A DNA stretch of 64,000 bases. It comes from JAWXBG01 sp034439875. GTDB taxonomy: Bacteria; Bacteroidota; Bacteroidia; Flavobacteriales_D; Sanyastnellaceae. The translations under genes and the position numbers were made by a program. The first letter of the stretch is position 1; each line of letters begins with the position of its first letter. The stretch spans positions 7,803 through 71,802 of the forward strand of contig JAWXBG010000223.1 of the NCBI GenBank assembly GCA_034439875.1. Reading direction: 5' to 3'. This document shows, one piece after another, positions 7,405 to 15,299 of this stretch. The notes under the pieces were generated by a model, which was given only the letters and a program-made list of their open reading frames with translations, ran no database searches and had not been told where the DNA came from.

Positions 7405-8957
7405 TTTAGTCTATTAAGCATATTTCGTACCAAGGGTAGATTTTTTATTTTTCCGGGAATCCACTGGAGAGGATTATTCTTTTTGCCACCCATAATACGT
7501 GGGAAATACCAAATGATCAGAATTGTGGTGGAGAAAGTGAAAAATGCGCAGAAAATGAGAGTTAATTGGCCTTCCAATCCGATCAGGGGAGACAAATACA
7601 ATGAAATGAGGCTAAAGGTTATTACAATCCCCGAAATAATGAATGCAGGTATAAGACTGATAAAAAATTCGTCCCATTTAAAATCCACCAACGTCATGCT
7701 GAGTCGAGTATTCAGGATGAGATGAATGAATGTAGACAAACTGATTCCAATGGCGACCAATTCTTTGCTCTGAGAAGAGAAAATGGCAATAGAAAAGATC
7801 ATCAGAATGCAATACACGAATTTAATTCTAGTAGCGCGGAAGACTGCATTTTTGGCTCGTACGAGCGAATCGCTGATGCGCGCAATGGTTCGGAAGATCA
7901 CTGCAGTAAAAAGAATGCGCAATGTCAAGTGAGCTTCTGTATAAGTAGTGCCAAGAAAGAAAGTAATGACTTCCTCTGAAAATATTATTACAAAAATGGA
8001 TAAGGGCATAATGAGAATTGCCATTATGGAAGTGCCTTGGAGCATGGCTTTTTTCAGGCGTTCTGTTTCATCTTGAATTTTGGACATCCCACTAAAGAGC
8101 ACATTGTCTGACAGTTTTCCCATAACAGTTATGGGAAGTCCCATTACATAAGCGGATCTCTCATAGAGACCTGCTTCGTATTGAATGCGCGATGTTGGAT
8201 AGACGCCCCAAAATCGAAGGAAGAAGGGTAGAATTGTAACATCAATTTTTGTAGCCAAGTAGTTTAGCGAATTGAATAGAGAACTACCTGCTCCGTAGCC
8301 CATTAATTCGCGGGTATATTTCCATTTCCAATTCAGCGATATTTTAACTGGCTCGAAATACCAATACCCAATCGTCATCAGAATGTTTTGAGCAAACAAA
8401 GCCCAAGCGTAAGCCCAAATGCCGTATCCCAGATATGCGAGAGATAGTCCAATAATCAGATTGCCAACGACGATAGAAATGATGCTAGCCAAAAAGAATG
8501 ATTTGAACTTCATGTTTTTGATCATGATAGAACGTGGTACAGCTCCAAGAGCAGAAATCAAGAAACTGAAGCAAACAAGCTGCATAACCTCAGGCAAGTC
8601 ATCCATGTGATTGATCTTTCCCAACCAACCTGCGCTTGCGTAAAAGACAATCGTAAATATTAAACCAAGAATAAATGATGTGTAGAAGGCGCCATTGATG
8701 TGTTGCTGATGAATATCTTTCCGTTGGATGAGGGCAGGACCAACGCCCACCTGTGCGAATATTTCGGCGAAACCTAATACCCCCAATATCACCCCCATCA
8801 CAGCAAATGCTTCTACCTCTAGTATTCGGGCAAGAATCATCATGTACATTAGTTGGATAGCCACCTGCATTACCACTGTGAGCATATTCCAACTAAGTCC
8901 GCTTACAAACTGTTTGCGGAATCCTCCATTGCTTTCTGTCTTGCTATATTCGTCCAA
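7401..8957 (-). CDS. Polysaccharide flippase (Wzx/PST family)
   Basis: This 518-residue polytopic membrane protein has about 12-14 hydrophobic helices spread over its whole length and belongs by sequence to the MOP superfamily, polysaccharide-transport branch. Such proteins flip undecaprenyl-linked oligosaccharides across the inner membrane. The N-terminus GLSWNMLTVVMQVAIQLMYM and the motif QVGVGPALIQRKDI, with its QR after the third helix, are typical of the WzxC-like group. No glycosyltransferases flank it here, so its substrate cannot be told. It heads a two-gene unit with the DUF4476 protein. Confidence 0.88.
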   Translation of the reverse strand: MDEYSKTESNGGFRKQFVSGLSWNMLTVVMQVAIQLMYMMILARILEVEAFAVMGVILGVLGFAEIFAQVGVGPALIQRKDIHQQHINGAFYTSFILGLIFTIVFYASAGWLGKINHMDDLPEVMQLVCFSFLISALGAVPRSIMIKNMKFKSFFLASIISIVVGNLIIGLSLAYLGYGIWAYAWALFAQNILMTIGYWYFEPVKISLNWKWKYTRELMGYGAGSSLFNSLNYLATKIDVTILPFFLRFWGVYPTSRIQYEAGLYERSAYVMGLPITVMGKLSDNVLFSGMSKIQDETERLKKAMLQGTSIMAILIMPLSIFVIIFSEEVITFFLGTTYTEAHLTLRILFTAVIFRTIARISDSLVRAKNAVFRATRIKFVYCILMIFSIAIFSSQSKELVAIGISLSTFIHLILNTRLSMTLVDFKWDEFFISLIPAFIISGIVITFSLISLYLSPLIGLEGQLTLIFCAFFTFSTTILIIWYFPRIMGGKKNNPLQWIPGKIKNLPLVRNMLNRLK

Positions 8958-9020
8958 TTGGATATTTTAATTTGAACGTTCAAAATTGACCTCATATTTG
9001 GTTTATTAAACTCGAAGAGT

Positions 9021-9584
9021 ATGAAATCGTTAACATCGACTTCTTTATTGCAATCTCGTTATAGCCGAGGATTTGTGGTTCTTTTTATTGCTATTCTCAC
9101 GCTATCCTCTTGTAAAAACAAAAAGGAAGTATCTTCAGGTGACAATGGAAAGCCACCCAAGCGACTATTATCGGGCAAAATTTTGGAATCTGTGACCATA
9201 GAAAAGGTAATGATCAATCATACCCCAATGTTCGGTCCCGATGGCGAAAGATGGGATAGCTGGGCCATTGGTCAAGAAACACCTGATCTTTTTGTGGTTT
9301 TGAAGTTTCGAGATCAAGTTTTATACGAATCCGAAACTCGTGAAGATGTTGCATATGGAGTTGCGGCTGAATTGGAAAAGAATTTGCCAGTCTCTTTGAA
9401 CAGTTGGAACCTAGAACACGTGCTTTATGTGTATGATGAAGATGGAGTGAGTGCGGATGACAACGTGGGTTTCTTTTCCTTCATACCACTTGAGTTCGAA
9501 AAGAAGGATGAAATATTATTGAGTTCTTCTGATGCTCAACTCAAAGTGACACTTCGAGTGAAATGGAATTACGTGAACAAATAG
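9021..9584 (+). CDS. Lipoprotein, possibly with a C2-like domain
   Basis: This 187-residue protein has an N-terminal membrane segment ending in the lipobox LSSC, so Cys31 should be lipidated. From about residue 60 on it contains a beta-rich domain with PDLFVVLKFRDQVLYES and VYDEDGVSADDNVGFFSF. This spacing of acidic residues resembles C2 domains, which bind calcium or lipids, but that assignment is my inference from pattern only. It is a single gene, convergent with rny and separated from it by a bidirectional terminator. Confidence 0.75.
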   Translation: MKSLTSTSLLQSRYSRGFVVLFIAILTLSSCKNKKEVSSGDNGKPPKRLLSGKILESVTIEKVMINHTPMFGPDGERWDSWAIGQETPDLFVVLKFRDQVLYESETREDVAYGVAAELEKNLPVSLNSWNLEHVLYVYDEDGVSADDNVGFFSFIPLEFEKKDEILLSSSDAQLKVTLRVKWNYVNK

Positions 9585-9610
9585 GAAAGAATTTTCTCAA
9601 AAAACCAAAA

Positions 9611-9635
9611 AAAAAGCCTCAAACGAGGCCTTTTT
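9611..9635. terminator. Bidirectional terminator
   Basis: GCCTC and GAGGC arms close an AAAC loop and are flanked by an A-run on one side and TTTTT on the other. It therefore works as an intrinsic terminator on both strands, between the convergent lipoprotein and rny genes. Confidence 0.8.
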
Positions 9636-9644
9636 CTATTTTTA

Positions 9645-11186
9645 TTATCGGGCTAGTCCAACAGCTCTTTTTTCTCGAATTACAGTCACACGAACCTGAC
9701 CCGGGTAGGTCATTTCGTTTTCAATTCTACTTGCAATAGTGATCGCAAGTTGATCTGATTGTTCGTCTGTTACTTTGTCGCTTTCTACCATTACACGCAG
9801 TTCTCTTCCAGCTTGAATAGCAAAAGATTTTGAAACTCCCGGATATTCTAAAGCAAGACTTTCAAGGTCGCGCAAACGTTGAATGTACGCTTCTACTACT
9901 TCTCTGCGGGCTCCCGGACGAGCACCGCTGATGGCATCGCAAACTTGCACAATCGGGGCCAATAATGTTTTCATCTCTACCTCGTCGTGGTGAGCGCCGA
10001 TAGCGTTGCAGATGTCCGGTTTCTCTCCATACTTTTCTGCGATCTTCATACCGAGGATTGCGTGTGGCATTTCGCTTTCATCGTCCGGTACTTTTCCTAT
10101 ATCATGCAGCAATCCAGCTCTCTTAGCAGCTTTTGGATTAATTCCTAATTCGCTTGCCATAGTAGCACATAGGTTGGCTACCTCTCTTGAGTGCTGAAGC
10201 AAGTTTTGGCCATAAGAAGATCTGTATTTCATGCGTCCCACCATTCTGATAAGTTCAGAATGCAGTCCATGAATACCAAGATCAATACAAGTGCGCTTAC
10301 CTACTTCGATGATTTCCTCTTCAATGTTTTTCTGCACTTTGGCCACTACCTCTTCGATTCTAGCAGGGTGAATTCGACCATCTGTAACCAATTGGTGCAT
10401 ACTCAAACGAGCAATTTCTCGACGCACAGGATCGAAGCAAGAAAGTACAATGGCTTCAGGTGTGTCATCTACAATAATTTCTACACCTGTTGCAGCTTCT
10501 AGTGCGCGAATGTTACGTCCTTCTCGTCCAATGATTCTTCCCTTAATCTCGTCATTGTCTATATTAAATACAGAAACTGAGTTTTCGATAGCGTGTTCTA
10601 CGGCAGTTCTCTGAATGCTTTGAATTACAATTTTCTTCGCCTCTTGATTGGCTTTTAATTTGGCATCATCGATGATTTCTTGTATCTGACTTGCAGCTTT
10701 ATTTCGGGCATCGTCTTTCAATTGTTCCATCAATTGAGTACGTGCATCATCTGCCGACATTTTCGCAGTTTCCTCCAAAAGACTTACCGCACGCTGATGA
10801 GATTTTTCAAGATCAGACTGTTTTTTCTGATTAGCGTCTGTAAGTTTATTGAGGTTATCTTTTATTCCATCGAGGTCTTTTTCCTTGCGTTTATACTGTT
10901 CGATTTGCTGAGCAAGCTCTCGGTCACGGTTTTTGATTCGATCTTCTTGGGCCTGAATTTTTTTGTTTCTGTCATTTGATTCTCGCTCGTGCTGGGATTT
11001 AAGTTCAAGAAACTTTTCTTTGGCTTGCAAGATCTTCTTTTCTTTTACGGCCTCTCCTTCTTTGATGGCTTCGTCGAGAATACTATTCTTTTTGCTTGAA
11101 AGAACATTATTAAATAGAAAGTAAGCCAACCCCCCTCCTACAATTACTCCCCCAAGTGCTGCTATGAGCACGTACATGTTGTCCAT
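9645..11186 (-). CDS. rny: Ribonuclease Y
   Basis: This membrane-anchored endoribonuclease starts decay of many mRNAs. The 513 residues show an N-terminal helix (about residues 4-26), a long charged coiled coil (about 35-190), a KH RNA-binding domain with the GxxG-type loop GRIIGREGRNIRALE, and an HD hydrolase domain with LLHDIGKVPDD followed by AHHDE. Length and domain order are those of the family. It follows zapA by 89 bases that contain a stem-loop. Confidence 0.96.
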   Translation of the reverse strand: MDNMYVLIAALGGVIVGGGLAYFLFNNVLSSKKNSILDEAIKEGEAVKEKKILQAKEKFLELKSQHERESNDRNKKIQAQEDRIKNRDRELAQQIEQYKRKEKDLDGIKDNLNKLTDANQKKQSDLEKSHQRAVSLLEETAKMSADDARTQLMEQLKDDARNKAASQIQEIIDDAKLKANQEAKKIVIQSIQRTAVEHAIENSVSVFNIDNDEIKGRIIGREGRNIRALEAATGVEIIVDDTPEAIVLSCFDPVRREIARLSMHQLVTDGRIHPARIEEVVAKVQKNIEEEIIEVGKRTCIDLGIHGLHSELIRMVGRMKYRSSYGQNLLQHSREVANLCATMASELGINPKAAKRAGLLHDIGKVPDDESEMPHAILGMKIAEKYGEKPDICNAIGAHHDEVEMKTLLAPIVQVCDAISGARPGARREVVEAYIQRLRDLESLALEYPGVSKSFAIQAGRELRVMVESDKVTDEQSDQLAITIASRIENEMTYPGQVRVTVIREKRAVGLAR

Positions 11187-11218
11187 TGGATAAATATTTA
11201 TTTAAATAAAACAATTTG

Positions 11219-11239
11219 TCTCCTATCATTTATAGGAGA
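11219..11239. other. Stem-loop between zapA and rny
   Basis: TCTCCTAT (11219-11226) and ATAGGAGA (11232-11239) form a perfect 8-bp stem with a 5-base loop in the zapA-rny gap. No clean U-run follows on the minus strand, so it is more likely a processing or attenuating hairpin than a full terminator. Confidence 0.5.
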
Positions 11240-11275
11240 TTCGGCGAGAATAAAAAGGGAAGTAGAGAGTAGAAC

Positions 11276-11560
11276 TCAGGACAGGTGGGTATCGATGGAT
11301 TTCTCCAACTTTTCCAGGGCTTTATTAAGTTCTTCAGCAGATACCTGTGGAGGCACTTCTTGAAGATTTGCTGCTAATACCTGTAAGGCTGCCATAGCCA
11401 AAAGGTCCTGTTTATCCTTTACTGCGTAGCTTTTCTGAAACAATTCAATGCTTTCACCCAGTCGCTTCTCAGCATCGCGAATAACAGGCTCTTGCTGTTT
11501 CTCGATAGTGAGCGGGTATGTGCGACCTGCTATGGTTACTTTTATTGAAACTTCTTCCAT
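11276..11560 (-). CDS. zapA: Cell division protein ZapA
   Basis: This 94-residue protein matches the ZapA family: a short N-terminal beta region (VSIKVTIAGRTYPLTI) containing the family pattern of IxGxxYxL, followed by a long coiled-coil helix. ZapA bundles FtsZ filaments at the division ring. It lies 10 bases after a coiled-coil gene and upstream of rny. The order coiled-coil protein-zapA-rny is common in Bacteroidota. Confidence 0.88.
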   Translation of the reverse strand: MEEVSIKVTIAGRTYPLTIEKQQEPVIRDAEKRLGESIELFQKSYAVKDKQDLLAMAALQVLAANLQEVPPQVSAEELNKALEKLEKSIDTHLS

Positions 11561-11570
11561 CTTCGAATCT

Positions 11571-11867
11571 TTATGCTTGTTTCAGCATGGCTATGCATTC
11601 GTCAATCTCATTTACCAGTTCGCTAATTCTCTGCCTTGTGTATTTCTGGTCCATTTGCGGAACCGAAACTTGCAACGAACGGGCCTCTTCCATTTCCCTG
11701 TTTTTTTCCATGAGTTCGTTTATCTGCTGCTGGAGTTCATTATTGATTCTGAATAGCGATTCGTTGTGCTCTTTGCACTTCTCGAACTGCTGCTTCAATT
11801 CATTTTTTGCTTCGGCTAAACGGGAGAACTTCTCCTCAATTCTTGCCAATAACTGTGTGTACTCCAT
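11571..11867 (-). CDS. Small coiled-coil protein upstream of zapA
   Basis: Starting at the ATG at 11867 this gives 98 residues, almost all predicted coiled coil (MEYTQLLARIEEKFSRLAEA onward). A longer reading frame reaches 11921, but a good -7 box (minus strand TACATTTG, 11904-11911) lies between the two starts, which favours 11867. Its position 10 bases before zapA suggests a cell-division role comparable to ZapB, but there is no recognisable homology and this is inference. Confidence 0.7.
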   Translation of the reverse strand: MEYTQLLARIEEKFSRLAEAKNELKQQFEKCKEHNESLFRINNELQQQINELMEKNREMEEARSLQVSVPQMDQKYTRQRISELVNEIDECIAMLKQA

Positions 11868-11903
11868 AAACGTACTTCCCGGGTGATTTTCAACTGGGTG
11901 CAG

Positions 11904-11911
11904 CAAATGTA
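11904..11911 (-). promoter_or_regulatory. -7 promoter box for the zapA-rny unit
   Basis: The minus strand reads TACATTTG, a full match to the Bacteroidota TAnnTTTG box, 36 bases before the chosen ATG. A TTG about 15 bases further upstream may serve as the -33 element. Confidence 0.45.
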
Positions 11912-12051
11912 AGCAATACAAGTCAATCTATTTTCCCGCCTTTGTTTGTTGATATTCAATTGGGTGTGGATATTAAAAAAGGGGTACAATACTTGATTTT
12001 CGCATTGTTCCCGAAGTGGGTCCGATATCTAATGTTAAAAAGAAGAAAGGA

Positions 12052-13794
12052 ATGGGTAAAGAGTTAAAATTAAGCAATTTAAGGTTTTTGGCGACGGTTT
12101 TTTGTGTCACTCTATATAATATAGTATCGCTTGCTCAGGTTCAGGTATACCCCCAAGATTATTTTCGGTCGCCTTTGGATATTCCCCTCCACCTAAGTGG
12201 AAATTTTGGGGAGCTCCGAACAAATCACTTCCATGCCGGCCTCGATATAAAAACCGCTCAAGAGGAGGGTAAGAAGATTTATGCGGCGGCCGATGGATAT
12301 GTTTCGCGGATCAAAGTTTCGCCTTTTGGATATGGGTATGCAATGTACATTGATCACCCAAATGGATATACTACGGTGTATGGCCACTTGAAGGAATATT
12401 CTCCCTTCATCGCAAAGTATGTCTTTCGAGAGCAATATAAAATGGAGACCTTCACTATAGACCTATTCCCAAAACCTGAAGAATTGCCTGTTTTAAAAGG
12501 TGATGTAATTGCCCTCTCGGGAAACTCGGGTGGAAGTGGTGGTCCGCATTTGCATTTTGAAGTACGAGAAACCAAAACTGAAAAATTGGTTAACCCACTT
12601 CTTTTTGGATTCGACATTAAAGATAAAATTCAACCCATCATCAATGCGGTGATGATTGTGCCCATGAGCGAAACCTCTTCTGTTGGCGGATCAGGAAATT
12701 ACAAAACTCTGGATACTAAGGTTCATTCCGGCAAATGCGCGTTGAAGTCGATCGTGCCAATGACGGTTCATGGCGATATTGGTTTTGCAATACATACAAT
12801 GGATATGGCTGATGGAAATTCCAATAGATGTGGTATCTATAGAATAGAACTCAAGGTAGATGGACTAGTGGTATACGCTCAACAGATGGACAAATTGGAT
12901 TTTGGCACTACCAGATCTATGAATGCACATACTTTCTATGAAATCTTCAAGAAAAATAGATCACAAATTCATCGTTCGTATCGACTTCCGAATAATATGT
13001 TGGATATATATGACAACTTAGTGAACGATGGCATTCTAACTTTTACAGACGATCAGTTGCACTCTATAGAGTACAGCGTGACCGACATCAAAGGCAATGT
13101 TTCCACATTGGCATTTAATGTAAAATCAATAAGTACAGGCGCGATTAAACCTGCCGGATTAAAAGGAAAAGCATTATTCGATTTTGAAAAGGATAGTTAT
13201 TTTGAAAATGATAGAGTGAAGGTTTCCGTAACTGCTTTCACTTTATATGAAAACCTAGACTTTGATGTGGTGAATGGAAGACCTATTCAGGGAAGTGTGG
13301 TGCCTGCGATTCTCTTAGCTAATCCTTATGTCCCCATTCATGGTCATTATGAATTGAGCTTGAAGGCGGATAAAATTGCAGAGGATAAACGCAATAAAGC
13401 AATTGTTGTTCGCTGGGATCCTGAAAAGGACAAAGTTTTAAGTGAAGGAGGAAATTATCATGAGGGATGGATCACCTGTGAGACACAATACTTTGGGCAT
13501 TTTGGTGTGATGATAGATAGCATTGCTCCTTCTATCAGCTCTATAGATTTCGCCACTGCAATGAAGGGACGTAAGAAGTTTTCAATGAAAATTTATGATA
13601 GTCTTTCGGGCATTGATCAGATCATTCCTAAGATAGATGGCAAGTGGGCCTTAATGGAATACGATGCCAAGAACAATAAACTCTCTTACTATTTCAATGA
13701 GGAATACCTAAGCCATGGTTCGCATACGTTTTCGCTTACAATCATAGATGCGGTTGGAAATAGCAAGGAGTATACTTCAAAGTTCGATTGGTAG
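12052..13794 (+). CDS. M23-family metallopeptidase
   Basis: This is an exported peptidoglycan endopeptidase of the LytM/M23 type. From the ATG at 12052 it has 580 residues; a GTG at 12016 is an alternative start. A signal peptide (about residues 8-30) precedes the M23 domain, with zinc ligands visible in NHFHAGLDI and GPHLHFEV, together with the typical GYVSRIKVSPFGYGYAMYIDHPNG stretch between them. The remaining 400 residues are beta-rich and probably form Ig-like domains. It is a single gene with a composite repeat and MITE directly downstream. Confidence 0.92.
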   Translation: MGKELKLSNLRFLATVFCVTLYNIVSLAQVQVYPQDYFRSPLDIPLHLSGNFGELRTNHFHAGLDIKTAQEEGKKIYAAADGYVSRIKVSPFGYGYAMYIDHPNGYTTVYGHLKEYSPFIAKYVFREQYKMETFTIDLFPKPEELPVLKGDVIALSGNSGGSGGPHLHFEVRETKTEKLVNPLLFGFDIKDKIQPIINAVMIVPMSETSSVGGSGNYKTLDTKVHSGKCALKSIVPMTVHGDIGFAIHTMDMADGNSNRCGIYRIELKVDGLVVYAQQMDKLDFGTTRSMNAHTFYEIFKKNRSQIHRSYRLPNNMLDIYDNLVNDGILTFTDDQLHSIEYSVTDIKGNVSTLAFNVKSISTGAIKPAGLKGKALFDFEKDSYFENDRVKVSVTAFTLYENLDFDVVNGRPIQGSVVPAILLANPYVPIHGHYELSLKADKIAEDKRNKAIVVRWDPEKDKVLSEGGNYHEGWITCETQYFGHFGVMIDSIAPSISSIDFATAMKGRKKFSMKIYDSLSGIDQIIPKIDGKWALMEYDAKNNKLSYYFNEEYLSHGSHTFSLTIIDAVGNSKEYTSKFDW

Positions 13795-13809
13795 AGATTC
13801 CCCCGATTT

Positions 13810-14008
13810 ATACCGTTTAGGTATCTGTAATAGTCCAATACCGTTCCACTCCAATAGCCTAGAACAGCTATTCAAAAGCATTGACCACTTCAAGCATACA
13901 AACCCGAATCACGCGAAGGAGATATTGGAATTCATTGGTCGTGTTATGTCTTCCCGCAGCGCATTGCCCTCAAAATTCTTCCAATGCGCAATGCGGGATA
14001 GACCATTT
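13810..14008 (+). repeat. Composite repeat C-D-A, copy 3 (best preserved)
   Basis: This fills half of the 412-base gap between convergent genes. Module C spans about 13824-13867, spacer D runs to 13950, and module A is 13952-13998. The A arms TCCCGCAGCGCATTG and CAATGCGCAATGCGGGA pair with one small bulge around a loop ending TTCTTC. The tail GATAGACCATTTAT also follows module A in copy 2. A MITE copy begins a few bases later. Confidence 0.85.
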
Positions 14009-14012
14009 ATTA

Positions 14013-14187
14013 ATCCAGAATCCGCATTGGGATTCGCTATGAAGTGCTAAGCCCCACAGATAGCACGTGCTCTCGCAAGATTTTTATTTGAAGGTGTATA
14101 TTCATACATCAAGAATAAAAACCGAGAAAGTGCTTGATATCAAAGAGAGTTAGTGCTGCAAAAGATTTCCATTGCGGATTCTGGGAT
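14013..14187 (+). mobile_element. MITE-like module B, adjacent to module A
   Basis: The terminal inverted repeats ATCCAGAATCCGCATTGG and CCATTGCGGATTCTGGGAT bound an element of about 175 bp that also has the interior inverted repeat (GTGCTCTCGCAAGATT against AACCGAGAAAGTGC). Flanking triplets are TTA and TAA, an imperfect duplication. It lies between convergent stop codons and interrupts no gene. Confidence 0.75.
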
Positions 14188-14206
14188 TAAGGAACAGTGT
14201 TATTAT

Positions 14207-15214
14207 TTACAAGAAATCCGATTCACTCATGCCCAACCATTCGAGAGGCGCTTTATAAAAAATATTATCTCGGTCTTCTTGAGTAATATCCATTTCAGAA
14301 ATGAATTTACCAATTTCAAGATCGCCTAAAGGGAATGGATAATCTGTTCCAAGAGTAATTTTCTCGCTTCCCACTACTTCAATTATATACTTGAGCAATT
14401 GTGGATCGTGGGTAGCGCTGTCAACCCAAAATTTACCAAGGTATTCTCGCGGATTCACAGGATTGTCGAGAGCCACCAAGTCAGGACGACAATTAAAACC
14501 ATGTTCAATTCTACCAATTGTAGGAATAAAAGAACCTCCGGCGTGGGCAAAGTTGAATCTGATACCAGGGAATTTATCGAAAATGCCACCGAAGATCAAT
14601 GAGCAAACAGCTCTCGAAGTTTCGGCAGGCATCCCAACAAGCCATGGTAGCCAATATCGAGCCATCTGATCTTGACCCATCATTTCCCATGGATGCACAA
14701 GCACACACATATTATTTTTCTCTAGTGCTTCCCAAATTGGAAAGAAAAAAGGTTCATTCAAATTTTTTCCATTCACATTCGAACCAATCTGAATACCTCT
14801 AAATCCAATTTTTCGACACCGATCTATTTCTTTCACGGCAAGTTCAGGATCTTGCATTGGCAGAGTTGCCAGGCCCACATAGTTTTTCGGAAACTTGTGG
14901 AATGCCTCAGCTAAATCATCGTTTAAGAACCGCGATACTTCCATGCAATCTTCAGGTTTGGCCCAATATGCAAAGAGTACGGGTATAGTACATACCACTT
15001 GAACTTTTGTTTGAAAGGTGGCATATTCTTCAATGCGCAATGCTGGGTCCCAACAATTGCTCGCTATTTCTCGAAAGAATTTTTCACCTTGCATCATTCT
15101 TGCAAATCCATCGCGGTGGTGATCAAGATGAATAAATGATCCATACCCAAACTTCTTGCTCCAGTCGGGCAAATTTTTCGGCATTAAATGAGTATGTGTA
15201 TCAATTTTCATCAC
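14207..15214 (-). CDS. Amidohydrolase, ACMSD family
   Basis: At 335 residues it matches 2-amino-3-carboxymuconate-6-semialdehyde decarboxylase in length and motifs: metal-binding DTHTHLMP at the N-terminus, HPW in the middle (CVLVHPWEMMG), HAGG further on and the metal-binding Asp in LGTDYPFP. ACMSD decarboxylates a kynurenine-pathway intermediate and so diverts tryptophan carbon from NAD synthesis. No other kynurenine gene lies nearby, so a related decarboxylase or hydrolase activity is possible. A -7 box lies at 15259-15266. Confidence 0.85.
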   Translation of the reverse strand: MMKIDTHTHLMPKNLPDWSKKFGYGSFIHLDHHRDGFARMMQGEKFFREIASNCWDPALRIEEYATFQTKVQVVCTIPVLFAYWAKPEDCMEVSRFLNDDLAEAFHKFPKNYVGLATLPMQDPELAVKEIDRCRKIGFRGIQIGSNVNGKNLNEPFFFPIWEALEKNNMCVLVHPWEMMGQDQMARYWLPWLVGMPAETSRAVCSLIFGGIFDKFPGIRFNFAHAGGSFIPTIGRIEHGFNCRPDLVALDNPVNPREYLGKFWVDSATHDPQLLKYIIEVVGSEKITLGTDYPFPLGDLEIGKFISEMDITQEDRDNIFYKAPLEWLGMSESDFL

Positions 15215-15258
15215 ACTAATCGGAGGATCTTATATAGTTGCTTTCCGGCATTTGACCA

Positions 15259-15266
15259 CAAAGGTA
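15259..15266 (-). promoter_or_regulatory. -7 promoter box for the ACMSD-like gene
   Basis: The minus strand reads TACCTTTG, a full TAnnTTTG match, 44 bases before the start codon. No clear -33 TTTG was found at the expected distance. Confidence 0.4.
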
Positions 15267-15299
15267 ATGTGCTCTGGCAATTTGTAGGGAGGCTCTAGC

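Noticed and set aside
11187..11275. 6S RNA in the zapA-rny gap
   Set aside because: The gap is 89 bases, too short for 6S RNA (about 180), and only one 8-bp stem is present.
13952..13998. Module A hairpins as ordinary transcription terminators
   Set aside because: No T-run follows the stem on either strand, and the same hairpin also lies in non-convergent gaps; the repeat interpretation explains it better.
13748..14050. An open frame that starts inside the M23 gene and runs through the composite repeat
   Set aside because: It begins within another gene in a different frame, spans hairpin modules and has no family resemblance; repeat sequence is unlikely to be translated.
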